Made by a program: the position numbers and the translations under genes
Assembly (NCBI GenBank): GCA_045600905.1
Contig: JAZRYT010000108.1
Coordinates: 1 to 16,897 of the forward strand
Length of the DNA stretch: 16,897 bases
Direction: 5' to 3'
Origin: F23-D06 sp045600905
Lineage (GTDB): Bacteria > Bacteroidota > Bacteroidia > Bacteroidales > WCHB1-69
Notes under the pieces: generated by a model
Told to the model about the DNA's origin: nothing
The model's input: only the letters and a program-made list of their open reading frames with translations
Databases searched by the model: none
In this document: positions 6,893 through 15,900 of the stretch, in pieces
Layout: each line of letters begins with the position of its first letter
How positions within the stretch are numbered: the stretch's first letter is position 1

Positions 6893-8240
6893 GTTCCAGA
6901 AAGTCATCAAAGCCTGCGTAAAATTGGTGCAGCGATATCTGCCCGAGCCTTTTATTTTTGCCATAATACTAACCTTTATTGCCGCATTGTTAGCCATGCC
7001 GATCTGCCATCAGACGCCCATAGAGGTGGTTGAGCATTGGGGCAACGGTGTATGGGGGCTGTTAGCTTTCGCTATGCAGATGGCCTTAGTATTGGTATGC
7101 GGTTCCACGTTGGCAGCAGCACCCGTCATCAAAAAAGGAATCAGTTCCATGGCATCTCTACCCAAGACACCTGCCGGTGCCATTGCCTTGGTTACGGGCG
7201 TGTCCGCTGTAGCCTGCTGGCTCAACTGGGGTTTCGGACTGATTGTGGGCGTCATCTTCGCCAAAGAAATCGCCCGCAAACTGCAGGGTGTTGATTACCG
7301 TCTGCTGATAGCCTCCGCATATAGTGGTTTTGTGGTTTGGCACGCCGGGCTTTCCGGTTCTATTCCGCTCACAATGGCCACTCCGGGAGACGCACTCGCC
7401 AAAGCCACCAACGGTGTTTTGACTGAACCCGTGCCCGTTTCTCAAACCATACTTGATCCGCACAACATCATTATGGTTGCATTAGTCATTGCAGCACTTG
7501 TAGTTGTAAACTCGTTAATGCACCCCAAGAAAGACGCTATTACGGTTGACCCCGCTTTGCTGATGGAAGATGAGACAAAGCCAGCTCCCTTATCCACCAC
7601 ACCGGCTGAAAAGATGGAGAACAGCCGTGTGCTCAGTTGGTTGGTTGCCATTCTGGGATTGGGATATCTGATTATCAAATTGTTTTTCCGCGGAGGTTCC
7701 TTAGATTTGAACTCCGTCATTATGCTGTTTCTGTTTGTTGGGGTTATTCTGCACGGCACGCCGTTGGCATACGTTCACGCCTTTACAAAATCAGCATCCG
7801 GTGCGGCCGGTATCTTACTGCAATTTCCCTTTTACGCCGGCATTATGGGCATCATCACAGGTGTTGGGCAATCGGGCATCTGCTTTGGCACCGTCATCAG
7901 TGATGCCTGCATTTCCATTTCCACCCCGACAACCTATCCGCTGCTGACGTTCCTTTGCGCAGCAATATTGAATATGTTCGTACCATCAGGCGGTGGACAC
8001 TGGGCCATCCAAGCTCCCATTATGTTTGCCGCTGGTGCCAACTTAGGGGTTGACCCCGGCCTTACCGGCACGGCGATTGCCTGGGGCGATGCGTGGACGA
8101 ATCTCATCCAACCTTTCTGGGCCATTCCTGCCTTAGCTATCGCCAAACTCAATGCCAAGGATATTATGGGCTTCTGCATCATCGACCTCATCGTCAGCGG
8201 CCTTATCATCTGCAGCGGTTTGCTGATTTGGGCAATGTAA
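6891..8240 (+). CDS. atoE: Short-chain fatty acid transporter, AtoE family
   Basis: The 449-residue integral membrane protein has about 11-12 hydrophobic segments. Features recalled for the AtoE (SCFA_trans, TIGR00366) family are seen: the RYLPEPFIFAIILT start, CWLNWGFGLIVG (about 104-115), HAGLSGSIPLT (about 150-160) and the conserved PSGGGHWAIQAP near residue 370. In E. coli AtoE takes up short-chain fatty acids such as acetoacetate or butyrate; here it may instead export or exchange fermentation acids. A hydrophilic loop rich in Lys, Glu and Pro lies near residues 210-245. The ATG follows a G-free leader with no Shine-Dalgarno. The nearest gene upstream is a hydroxyacid dehydrogenase. A terminator-like hairpin lies about 190 nt downstream. 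Exact substrate is unknown. Confidence 0.88.
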   Translation: MFQKVIKACVKLVQRYLPEPFIFAIILTFIAALLAMPICHQTPIEVVEHWGNGVWGLLAFAMQMALVLVCGSTLAAAPVIKKGISSMASLPKTPAGAIALVTGVSAVACWLNWGFGLIVGVIFAKEIARKLQGVDYRLLIASAYSGFVVWHAGLSGSIPLTMATPGDALAKATNGVLTEPVPVSQTILDPHNIIMVALVIAALVVVNSLMHPKKDAITVDPALLMEDETKPAPLSTTPAEKMENSRVLSWLVAILGLGYLIIKLFFRGGSLDLNSVIMLFLFVGVILHGTPLAYVHAFTKSASGAAGILLQFPFYAGIMGIITGVGQSGICFGTVISDACISISTPTTYPLLTFLCAAILNMFVPSGGGHWAIQAPIMFAAGANLGVDPGLTGTAIAWGDAWTNLIQPFWAIPALAIAKLNAKDIMGFCIIDLIVSGLIICSGLLIWAM

Positions 8241-8430
8241 GTTCCTTCGGGTGGAAGCAAATCAGGGCGAATCTGAAGTAAATATTTCTAATTCCGAAAG
8301 TTGATTACACCCCATCTATTGTTGAGCTTTCAAATTGAGGATTTTTGTAAGTTCTTTTGACTCAGCAATATGTTTTGAAATAGATTTTCTATTGGATTTT
8401 AAGGAGTCTGAAAGACGACGACCGCATTAA

Positions 8431-8454
8431 AGCCGGTTCGTCTGGCTATTTTTT
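8431..8454 (+). terminator. Probable terminator after atoE
   Basis: AGCCGG (8431-8436) pairs with CTGGCT (8442-8447; one G-T wobble) around loop TTCGT and is followed by ATTTTTT. A longer imperfect stem, GACGACC with GGTTCGTC, overlaps it. It is the best candidate for ending the plus-strand run, about 190 nt after atoE. Confidence 0.55.
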
Positions 8455-8628
8455 GTGGATTTTATATGGATTTTATTACTTTCATTACACTTCAGCCAAA
8501 GAGGACGCGGAGCGCCCCCCATCTTGATACCGAACCAATAGGCGTTGAGGGTTCTGTGGACATTGTCTCTTACGCTAAGGTATTGTGTGTTGTCATTATA
8601 GAAAAGTGATGATGCCGATGTTTGTTTT

Positions 8629-8706
8629 GCGCCTGCGGCGCGTGGTTAACCGCGGAAAATTCAACCGCAGAGGACGCAGAGTCTCGCAGAGGTGCGCCTA
8701 CGGCGC
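8629..8706. repeat. Pair of GCGCC-TRC-GGCGC hairpins with CGCAGAG repeats between
   Basis: GCGCCTGCGGCGC (8629-8641) and GCGCCTACGGCGC (8694-8706) are palindromes with 5-bp arms that differ in one loop base. Between them lie AACCGCAGAGGACGCAGAG (8663-8681) and TCGCAGAGG. Words of this AACCGCAGAGG type are, from memory, dispersed intergenic repeats in several Bacteroidales and other phyla. They look like a fragment of a dispersed non-coding repeat. Confidence 0.6.
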
Positions 8707-8768
8707 GGAGGACACACTTTTTAATTATGGAACTATGATAATAATAATGGGATTGTGAAAACTCCGTA

Positions 8769-8791
8769 GAGACGGTGCACTGCACCGTCTC
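8769..8791. repeat. 23-bp palindrome built from GAGACGGTGCA
   Basis: GAGACGGTGCA (8769-8779), a central C, then TGCACCGTCTC (8781-8791): arms of 11 bp without mismatch. It resembles the GTAGAGACG...CGTCTC(TAC) palindromes that I recall as dispersed intergenic repeats in various bacteria. Its right arm is the seed of the tandem copies that follow. Confidence 0.75.
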
Positions 8792-8873
8792 ATAATATGC
8801 ACTGCACCGTCTCATAATATGCACTGCACCGTCTCATAATATGCACTGCACCGTCTCGTAATATGCACTGCAC
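8777..8873. repeat. Tandem 22-bp repeat, four full copies plus part of a fifth
   Basis: Units start at 8777, 8799, 8821 and 8843, each 22 bp, beginning GCACTGCACCGTCTC and ending TAATAT. Units 1 to 3 are identical; unit 4 has one A-to-G change (CTCGTAAT). A fifth begins at 8865 and diverges after GCACTGCAC. There are no spacers between units, so this is not a CRISPR array. Near-identity suggests recent expansion by slippage. Confidence 0.9.
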
Positions 8874-8887
8874 AATTCACTGTAAAT

Positions 8888-8910
8888 GAGACGGTGCGGA
8901 GCACCGTCTT
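8888..8910 (-). terminator. Hairpin touching the rel stop codon, same motif as the repeats
   Basis: GAGACGGTGC (8888-8897), loop GGA, GCACCGTCTT (8901-8910). On the minus strand the stem begins with the last base of the rel stop codon (TAA at 8912-8910) and is followed by ATTTACA. The stem is strong but the T-tract is poor, so it could be a weak terminator or a 3'-end stabilising hairpin. It is clearly a copy of the dispersed GAGACGGTGC repeat. Confidence 0.5.
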
Positions 8911-11174
8911 TACTGGACTTCGTAGCCAATGCGCTCGACCTTTTCCACGTGGTCAATGTCTTTCAACTGCCCAATAAGATTGGTGAGGGCGCGAACACTT
9001 TGTATGTAAAGCATCAGTGTACCGGTAAAAACATTGTTTTTGGTTTCAATATTGAGAGAACGAATATTCAAATCCATTTGAGAAGTGACAATATCGATGA
9101 TTTCCTTAATCATACCCTTACGGTCGAAACCGGTAATTTTGATTCCAGACAAAAAGGCTATATTCTGACCTTTGCGCCATTTGGTTTTGATAATACGGTT
9201 GCCAAATTTGGACATCTGCTCAATGGCAAACGGACAGGATGTCTGATGGATGACGATGCGGTCATTGGCAACCTGGAAGCCCACCACCTGGTCACCGGGA
9301 ATGGGGTTACAGCAATCCGCGATTACATACTTGATTTGTTCGTAATCGTTATCCAGAAGGAAAGCGGTAGGAGTGGCGGTAAGTTGCTCGTCAATGAGTT
9401 CATCCAGCGAACGTTTGGAAATCTCTTCGCCCACCTTCTTCTGGAATTCGGCCAGTTCCTTCGGTTGTTTCATAGAAAGGATCGTCCGAACCTTGTTTTT
9501 GGTGATTTTCTGTGTTACAATAGAATGCCAGAAGTCATCTTCATTTTTGGAGAGAGTGGCGGTCACCAATTTGTCAATAACCTCCTTGTTGAATTTGGAA
9601 TGGAATTCCTCGCAATACTTCTGGAGCATTTCCATACCGGCGGCATTGATGTCTTTCTGCTCATTGCGGAAAAAGTCACGGATGCTGCGACGGGCACGAG
9701 GCGTTTTGACTATATCCAGCCATTCCGCTTTCGGAATTTGCTTCTTAGAAGTGATAATTTCCACCTGGTCACCGCTTTCCAAGACACGATCCAGAGATAC
9801 AATATTGTAATTGATTTTAGCGCCAATGCAGTGGTCACCCAGATTAGTATGGAGTTGGTAGGCCAAATCCAACACAGTGGAGCCAGCCGGCAACGTCTTC
9901 ATATCTCCATTCGGGGTAAAGACATAGACCTCCTTCAAATCCAAGTTGAGGCGGACCTCATTCAGAAAATCCAAGGCATCGGAATCCTTGCTCTTCAAAA
10001 TCTCCCGCGTCCGGAGAAGCCATTCTTCCAATCGTTTATCCACCTCTTGGTCAGCGCGCGACGACTCGGTTTGGTTTTCCTCTTTGTAACGATAGTGGGC
10101 CGCCAAACCTTTTTCCGCGATTTCATCCATTCGTTTGGAGCGGATCTGGACTTCCACCCATTTGCCCGCCTTGCTCATTGCGGTAAGGTGCAATGACTGG
10201 TAACCATTGGCTTTGGGATGCGTGAGAAAGTTCCTATCTCTTGACGGATTAGTCGGATATAACAAGCACACGATCTTATAAATCCTCCAACAGATTTCAA
10301 ATTCCTCTTCTACCGAACTATCAAACACAAAACGGACGGCAAAGATGTCGTATATATCTTCAAAATCGACTTTCTTATTGAGGATTTTCTGATGAATAGA
10401 GCAGATGGACTTTGTGCGTGAGGACATCACGGCCTCAATGCCATTTTCTTTAAGAGCCTCTTGAATAGGTTTCACAAAGTCGGAAATCAGTTGGGCGCGT
10501 TCCTCATTTGTCTCCTTCAATTTATTGGCAATAGCGTAATATTCCGTGGGATTGGTATATTTCATCGAGTAGTCTTCCAACTCACTTTTAATGGTATAGA
10601 GACCGAGTCGATGGGCGAACGGCACGTAGAAATAGGATGTTTCAGAAGCCACGCGCAACTGTTTTTCGGGCGGCATCGAATCCAACGTGCGCATATTGTG
10701 CAGACGGTCGGCGAGCTTAATCAAAATCACGCGGACATCCTTGGACATTGACAGAAATATCTTCTTGAAATTTTCCGCCTGTATCGACTGGTTCCAATTA
10801 TCCAGCACCAGATCATCGATTTTGGTAAGGCCGTCGATAATTTCCGCCACGACATCGCCGAAGAGTTCTCGCATATCGTCTAACGTATAGTCCGTATCTT
10901 CCACCACGTCGTGCAGCAATGCGCAAATCACGGAAGTCGCGCCGAGGTTCATTTCCTGACAGCAGATCATCGCCACCGAAATCGGATGGTAGATATATGG
11001 TTCGCCACTCAGCCGACGCACGCCTTTGTGGGCATTGGTCGCCAGCACGAATGCCTTGCGTATGTCCTTACGGCTTTCATTATCCGTCTTGGCATACACG
11101 GTCTTCAGCAATTCACGATATTTGCGAACAATCGTCTTATTCTCTAAAACCTCATTCGGGATATAATTCGACAT
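8910..11174 (-). CDS. rel: Bifunctional (p)ppGpp synthetase/hydrolase Rel (RelA/SpoT homolog)
   Basis: The 754-residue cytoplasmic protein makes and degrades the alarmone (p)ppGpp in the stringent response. The N-terminal HD hydrolase domain is intact: H63, H88-D89, E92-D93 in LLHDVVEDT, and D156 in ADRLHNMRT. The synthetase domain follows (about 245-360) with NGYQSLH (323-329), VQIRS and AEKGLAAHYRYKE. Next come the TGS domain (about 410-470, EVYVFTPNG), a zinc-finger-like CC domain (about 615-665, DCCNPIPGD with H and C further on) and a C-terminal ACT domain (about 672-752). Length and order are those of full-size long RSH enzymes. It is the last gene of a minus-strand run, 49 nt after the DoxX-like gene, and no separate -7 box is evident there. 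The stop lies against a repeat-derived hairpin. Confidence 0.96.
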   Translation of the reverse strand: MSNYIPNEVLENKTIVRKYRELLKTVYAKTDNESRKDIRKAFVLATNAHKGVRRLSGEPYIYHPISVAMICCQEMNLGATSVICALLHDVVEDTDYTLDDMRELFGDVVAEIIDGLTKIDDLVLDNWNQSIQAENFKKIFLSMSKDVRVILIKLADRLHNMRTLDSMPPEKQLRVASETSYFYVPFAHRLGLYTIKSELEDYSMKYTNPTEYYAIANKLKETNEERAQLISDFVKPIQEALKENGIEAVMSSRTKSICSIHQKILNKKVDFEDIYDIFAVRFVFDSSVEEEFEICWRIYKIVCLLYPTNPSRDRNFLTHPKANGYQSLHLTAMSKAGKWVEVQIRSKRMDEIAEKGLAAHYRYKEENQTESSRADQEVDKRLEEWLLRTREILKSKDSDALDFLNEVRLNLDLKEVYVFTPNGDMKTLPAGSTVLDLAYQLHTNLGDHCIGAKINYNIVSLDRVLESGDQVEIITSKKQIPKAEWLDIVKTPRARRSIRDFFRNEQKDINAAGMEMLQKYCEEFHSKFNKEVIDKLVTATLSKNEDDFWHSIVTQKITKNKVRTILSMKQPKELAEFQKKVGEEISKRSLDELIDEQLTATPTAFLLDNDYEQIKYVIADCCNPIPGDQVVGFQVANDRIVIHQTSCPFAIEQMSKFGNRIIKTKWRKGQNIAFLSGIKITGFDRKGMIKEIIDIVTSQMDLNIRSLNIETKNNVFTGTLMLYIQSVRALTNLIGQLKDIDHVEKVERIGYEVQ

Positions 11175-11223
11175 AGCGGACTAAATTTGGGAAATGGGAA
11201 CTACACGAAACAGACTGCACGTG

Positions 11224-12399
11224 CTATTTTACTGATGCGGGGAAGTCGCGCCAAGCCCATTTTTCCTTCACAACACCTTTGTTGAACATAATGATGCCGG
11301 GGTTGGAGCGGACGGCGTCACGCACCATAAACGGTCCGTGTATCGGGTCAATAGGATTGTGATATACCGGGAATTCAAGATTGTTTTCCTTGACGAATTT
11401 GTCAATATCTTCTTCTGAGCTGTTGGATACGGCTACAAATTCCAGATTGTGGCGTGCGCAGTCGGCGGCCAAAACCTTGGCTTTTTCCAAACCTTTGGCA
11501 TTTGTTTCGTTCACGTCGTGCAAGAAAAGCACATAGATGTTTTCCACATTATCGTAGCTGAAAAATTCGTAGGCGTGGTCGGCACCGTTTTCATCCAACA
11601 TATTGAAACCGTCGATTTCCGGCTTTTGACCTTTGGTGATTTCTTTATCCTTACGGTCAACATACTCGTAATTATCGTAGAAATCCGGTTCTTGAGCCAT
11701 CAGTTCGTCTTCTGTCAGAGTCACCTCCTTATTGTCGGCGTTGCTTTTATAGATAAAGACGGATTCTTTCTCGCCGGGTTGGTCGATGAAAGCCTTCACG
11801 ACATCTTTGCCTTTTTTCCAGTCGGTGAAATCAATCAACGGGAGGTGTCTGATACAGTACAGTTGAAAGACAACGGTAATGACTGCAAAAATCACCACAG
11901 CCACCCATTGTCCGAGCACGGTCAGGCGAATATCGGGGATATTCTTACGTTTGACAAAGACGATGATTGTTGGGATGATGATGACTACATTCTTGAGGAA
12001 CGTACCCAAGTTGGAGAGTTTCACTGCCTGGCCGAAGCATCCGCAGTCGTGTACGACACCGAAATTATGGATGTTGTTGACTTCCAAATATTCGGCAATG
12101 GCGAGCCACATTGTCAGGAAGAAGAAGAACGTCATAAACAAAAGATAGCCCCAAGCGGCCAATTTCGGACGAACGCGGAAGAGCATCATACAGCCCAAGA
12201 TAAATTCGGCAGCAATTGCGCAAACGGCGGCGAACTGAGCCAGCGGATGCAGAAAGCCCATTCCGAATGATACGAAATAGTCATTCATCGTAATGCCGAA
12301 ATTCACAGGGTCAACGGCTTTGGTAAATGATGAGAACAAGAAAAGGCAGCCAAGTGCGATTCTTAATATTTTAAGCCAAACGGGTTCTTTTTTTGCCAT
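11224..12399 (-). CDS. DoxX-family membrane protein with thioredoxin-like tail (BT_3928-like)
   Basis: The 391-residue protein has an N-terminal membrane part with about five segments (roughly 11-29, 49-73, 81-104, 132-149, 160-181) of the DoxX/MauE type. A D118-C-G-C-FG motif sits between the third and fourth segments; MauE-like proteins carry such cysteines and are linked to disulfide chemistry. The rest (about 190-391) is soluble, and the last 130 residues (from VENIYVLFLHD) look like a thioredoxin fold without a CxxC pair. From memory the family is labelled BT_3928 in Bacteroidales and often stands next to a DUF1599 gene, as here (35 nt upstream). A role in extracytoplasmic redox is plausible, yet unproven. 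Start ATG at 12399 follows AT-rich sequence without Shine-Dalgarno. Stop is TAG. Confidence 0.85.
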   Translation of the reverse strand: MAKKEPVWLKILRIALGCLFLFSSFTKAVDPVNFGITMNDYFVSFGMGFLHPLAQFAAVCAIAAEFILGCMMLFRVRPKLAAWGYLLFMTFFFFLTMWLAIAEYLEVNNIHNFGVVHDCGCFGQAVKLSNLGTFLKNVVIIIPTIIVFVKRKNIPDIRLTVLGQWVAVVIFAVITVVFQLYCIRHLPLIDFTDWKKGKDVVKAFIDQPGEKESVFIYKSNADNKEVTLTEDELMAQEPDFYDNYEYVDRKDKEITKGQKPEIDGFNMLDENGADHAYEFFSYDNVENIYVLFLHDVNETNAKGLEKAKVLAADCARHNLEFVAVSNSSEEDIDKFVKENNLEFPVYHNPIDPIHGPFMVRDAVRSNPGIIMFNKGVVKEKWAWRDFPASVK

Positions 12400-12434
12400 A
12401 ATGATATTATTTTGGGGTTAATATTCTTAAACGG

Positions 12435-12992
12435 TTATTCTTCGCCTTCCAGCACGAGGCGTATCAGTGCAAACATCGAATAATTGATGATGTCGTAATA
12501 ATTGGCGTCAAGACCTTCGGAAATGAGGGTGTTGCCTTTGTGGTCTTCTATGGATTTGATGCGGAAGAGCTTCATCAGGATGATATCATCCAGGGAGCTG
12601 ATGCGCATTTGACGCCAAGCCTCGCCATAATCGTGGTTTTTGTTCATCATCAAGCTTTTAGCGGCATTGATGTATTTGTTGTATAGTTCCACGGCCTGAG
12701 CGGGCGGCATTTCGATATGTTCAGCATCATTGGCCACGCCCACTTCCATCTGGATGAGGGCCATCACGGAATAGTTGACAATGCCGATAAATTCCGGAAT
12801 GATGCCTTCCGCGATCTTAGCTTCCCCGAGATCTTGGATACTGCGGATACGGTTCGCCTTGATGTATATCTGGTCTGTCAGAGACGGCAGACGCAAAATG
12901 CGCCACGCCGTGCCATAGTCATACGCCTTTTTAGAGAATATGTCCTGACATTGTTTGATGATTTCGTCGTATTGTTCGGAAGTATTAGCCAT
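12435..12992 (-). CDS. DUF1599 protein, two tandem MazG-like repeats
   Basis: The 185-residue protein is an internal duplication. Repeat 1 (about 12-81) and repeat 2 (about 108-179) share YDYGTAWR/HDYGEAWR, RIRSIQD/RIKSIED and IVNYSVMALI/IINYSMFALI. It matches the DUF1599 family, thought to be related to all-alpha nucleotide pyrophosphohydrolases (MazG/dUTPase-like), but the function has not been shown. Conserved Asp, Glu and Lys residues recur in both halves, as would suit metal-bound nucleotide chemistry. Its ATG overlaps the stop of the C25 protease gene by one base (TAATG), so translation is probably coupled. The DoxX-like gene follows after 35 nt. No signal peptide is present, so it is cytoplasmic, unlike the two neighbours. 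Confidence 0.88.
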   Translation of the reverse strand: MANTSEQYDEIIKQCQDIFSKKAYDYGTAWRILRLPSLTDQIYIKANRIRSIQDLGEAKIAEGIIPEFIGIVNYSVMALIQMEVGVANDAEHIEMPPAQAVELYNKYINAAKSLMMNKNHDYGEAWRQMRISSLDDIILMKLFRIKSIEDHKGNTLISEGLDANYYDIINYSMFALIRLVLEGEE

Positions 12993-15900
12993 TATTTCTT
13001 GACGATTTTGTGAACAGTTACAGATTGATTGTCAGATGTGACTTTCAGCAAATAAACACCGGCCGGACATTCGGACAGATCCACTGATGTTGAAAGGGCG
13101 TTGACAGATACGTTCTTCAACAGTTTTCCATAAACATCATATATAGCAACATTTTTCATCATTCTGCCATCTTGCAGATAACGCACAACGACACTGCCGG
13201 TTGTAGGATTCGGGTAAGTAACCAGATGGTTGTATTCCATCGTAACATCAGCAATACCCGCCGCGTCTTGGATATCTTCCTCAACGATGTTGCCGAGACC
13301 GGGGATGACAATATTATCTACCCAAGCACAATCGCTGCCATGAGCTTGGCTTCCATCCTTTTCATACGTAAACTTGATAGAATGATTTCCTGCTTGTAAC
13401 GGAAAGGATATCTGTTCCCATTCTGCAATTCCAGATTCTTGATAGACATCCTCATTGTCGATATAAAAATGGAAGATGTCATATCCTGATTCGCTGGATA
13501 CTTTTCTAAAGAAAGACACATTTCCGTCAATGACAGACGTGAAATTCAAAGCCATCATTGATTTCGCGCTATTACCCATATTCACTTGAGAGCGTGCACA
13601 GTATGTTCCAGAGTATGGGGATTGGGTAGTTATTTCCCAAGGACGATTGCTTTGACTCCAGCTGAACCGAGAAAAGTTACCCGTTTCAAATGTTTCCATA
13701 GAAGTACCTATGGTAAGGAATATGGTGTCCACCAAATGATGTTGTCCATAAATAGTATGCAAATAGAGAGGTATGATAGCAGAAGATGGGACATTTTCCG
13801 AAATGTGGAGTTGAAACTCACTGGTTGTAGTATTGCCATTTTCCAACCAGTTGACCTGATGGGCAATTGAGTTCACCAGGGCACCGGAATAATTGCAAGT
13901 CAGATCAACCACAGCATTTGTAAGTGTAGCGTGGCCCACATTTTTGGAAACAAAGTTCATAGTCACATCATCACCAGGTTGTAAAGAACTTGATCCTGTA
14001 GTGTTCGTTGACGTATAGTTTTGCAGTTCCATCATAGGAGCAACTACCGTCATATTGATAGTTTTATAAGAGCTATCTGTTTCGTCATTCCAAGTGGTCA
14101 CCAACAAGAAACTTGCGGTTTGCATATCCTGCGCATTCGCTGGAATTTGCGTCGTAAATGCATTTACGATGGTGGTAGAGGTACTTTGTGCCAATGGGCT
14201 ATAGATGGCAGAGCCTTGTAACACAGTGAATCCCGGCGTTTGAGAAATCATTTGAACTTTGACATCCGTAGCATTTGCCACTCCGAGATTGCTGATGTTC
14301 AAATTCCAATGCAATTCACTACCTGGCAAGGTTATTTCTTCAGTAGAGAGGTCATTCACAACCACGTATGGACCATCGGGAGCAATAACCGATATGGGTT
14401 TGAAATATTGGATATAGTTTTGTGCTGTCACAGCCAATTCGTATTCGCCTACGACTGAAAGGGGGGCAAAATTCAAAACGGCATTGCCATCAGCATCTGC
14501 GAAAGTAGCGGCCACCAATTCGTTATTGTACGTCAATGCCACATACGAATACGGAGCTACGGCCACACCGTAGGAATTGTCGCCAGCTAAAATGACATCT
14601 GAAGCTGTCACTCGCATTTGGACAGGAATTCCCAAATAGGGTTTGATGGAGGCGTCTCCAAACACGTGGTATATTTCCCAATAGTATTTTTTCAAATCTG
14701 AAGAGGACGATTGGACAGCCATATTACCACCAAAAACAAATCCACCTAATGAATTGCTCCACACCTGATGATCTTCACCATGTGTATGGAAAAGTTTGTC
14801 ATAGGCACCCAAGCGACTAGAATTGTACACCATATTGGCAGTCACATTATTTCGCACGCCGACAGCCCAATAGGCATCCTCATTCCAGTAGGAGACCTCG
14901 GAAGCGCCGACATAGGCCATTGCGCCTCTGTTTTCTGCGCGGAGAAGGGCCTCTGCAAAGCAGGTACTTTCATTGAATTTACCAGTCAAACAACAGTTTC
15001 CAATCATCACGCCATATTTGTCCACATTGTTCATAGAAGAAACGTGCGAATTAGAGAAAGAAGGATCAGCCCAGCCGCTTTCGCTGCCGTGTGCGGTATA
15101 GTTTACCCAACCAACGCCGGATCCGATTTCGTTACGGATAGTGGATGCCTGAGAGGAGCAATTGTAGTTGTGTTTGTAAACCATAGTATAGGTATGGTCT
15201 GTCGTTGTTTCATTGATATAATTATCATAAATGTAGTTGATTTGGCCATTCGCGTGAGTAGGAGACCAACTGGCATCCGTACCGGCAATCAACACAGCTT
15301 TGCCCAAATAGGAAGGATCCGGCATTGCATATTGTTCGTACATCAAAGTTTTCTCAATTTGCGGTGTCAGTTGGCTGACACTGGTAGCGGAAAAACGGCC
15401 ATAGAAGCAGTCTGGAATATTATCGCCGGCAGTCCAACAAGCATAGTACAGGTCAGTAACGTGAGAGTTTTGTTCGGTGCTGGAGAATGCAGGGACTTGG
15501 GCCACATCACCAATGAAGAGTAGGAATGTAGGTGCTGGATTTTCTGCCGTGGCGTTGTCGTATTTAGATTTTATGTAATTCTTGATAGAGGTGCTGGTTG
15601 TGCCGACTTGCGGATCATTGGTATAAACAAGTTCCACAATATAGCCGATACGCTTTTTCCAGTTTACGAAATTCATAAGTTGCTCATTTTCGGCAAACAT
15701 AGGATGTGCGACAATCAAATATTTAATTGGAGAGACATTGAATTCCTCGCGGGTGCGCGGCATTGGATTGGCTACCATTTCTGAAGCAGTCTGGAACATC
15801 GGGCTGCCGAAACGGGTCTTCATTTCAAACGTGGCAGGCACATTGGCATTGACATAGGTGAGTTCCACGTCAAAGCTGCGGCAAATGCGGAATTTGTTGG

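Larger units (their letters stand above)
8241..8909. other. 669-bp gene-free gap between converging runs, rich in repeats
   Basis: No convincing gene is present. From left to right it holds about 190 nt of plain AT-rich sequence, a terminator-like hairpin (8431-8454), three TGGATTTTA words (8393, 8456, 8467), AGAGGACGC-type repeats at 8500-8512 and 8669-8681, two near-identical GCGCC hairpins, and the GAGACGGTGC palindrome/tandem block up to 8910. One minus-strand frame stays open from 8645 to 8430 (72 codons, stop at 8427-8429) but has no usable start; it is either chance or a gene remnant. Confidence 0.6.

Noticed and set aside
8570..8824. 84-codon minus-strand frame in the gap
   Set aside because: It starts within the tandem repeats and runs through the GC-rich hairpins; the peptide is low-complexity and has no leader.
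8777..8873. CRISPR-like array
   Set aside because: Units are directly joined with no unique spacers, only 22 bp long, and no cas genes are near.
8886..10196. 436-codon plus-strand frame
   Set aside because: It is entirely antisense to rel, whose domains are unmistakable.
11449..12270. 273-codon plus-strand frame
   Set aside because: Antisense shadow of the DoxX-like gene; no recognisable domain.
14768..15523. 251-codon plus-strand frame
   Set aside because: Antisense to the C25 catalytic domain.
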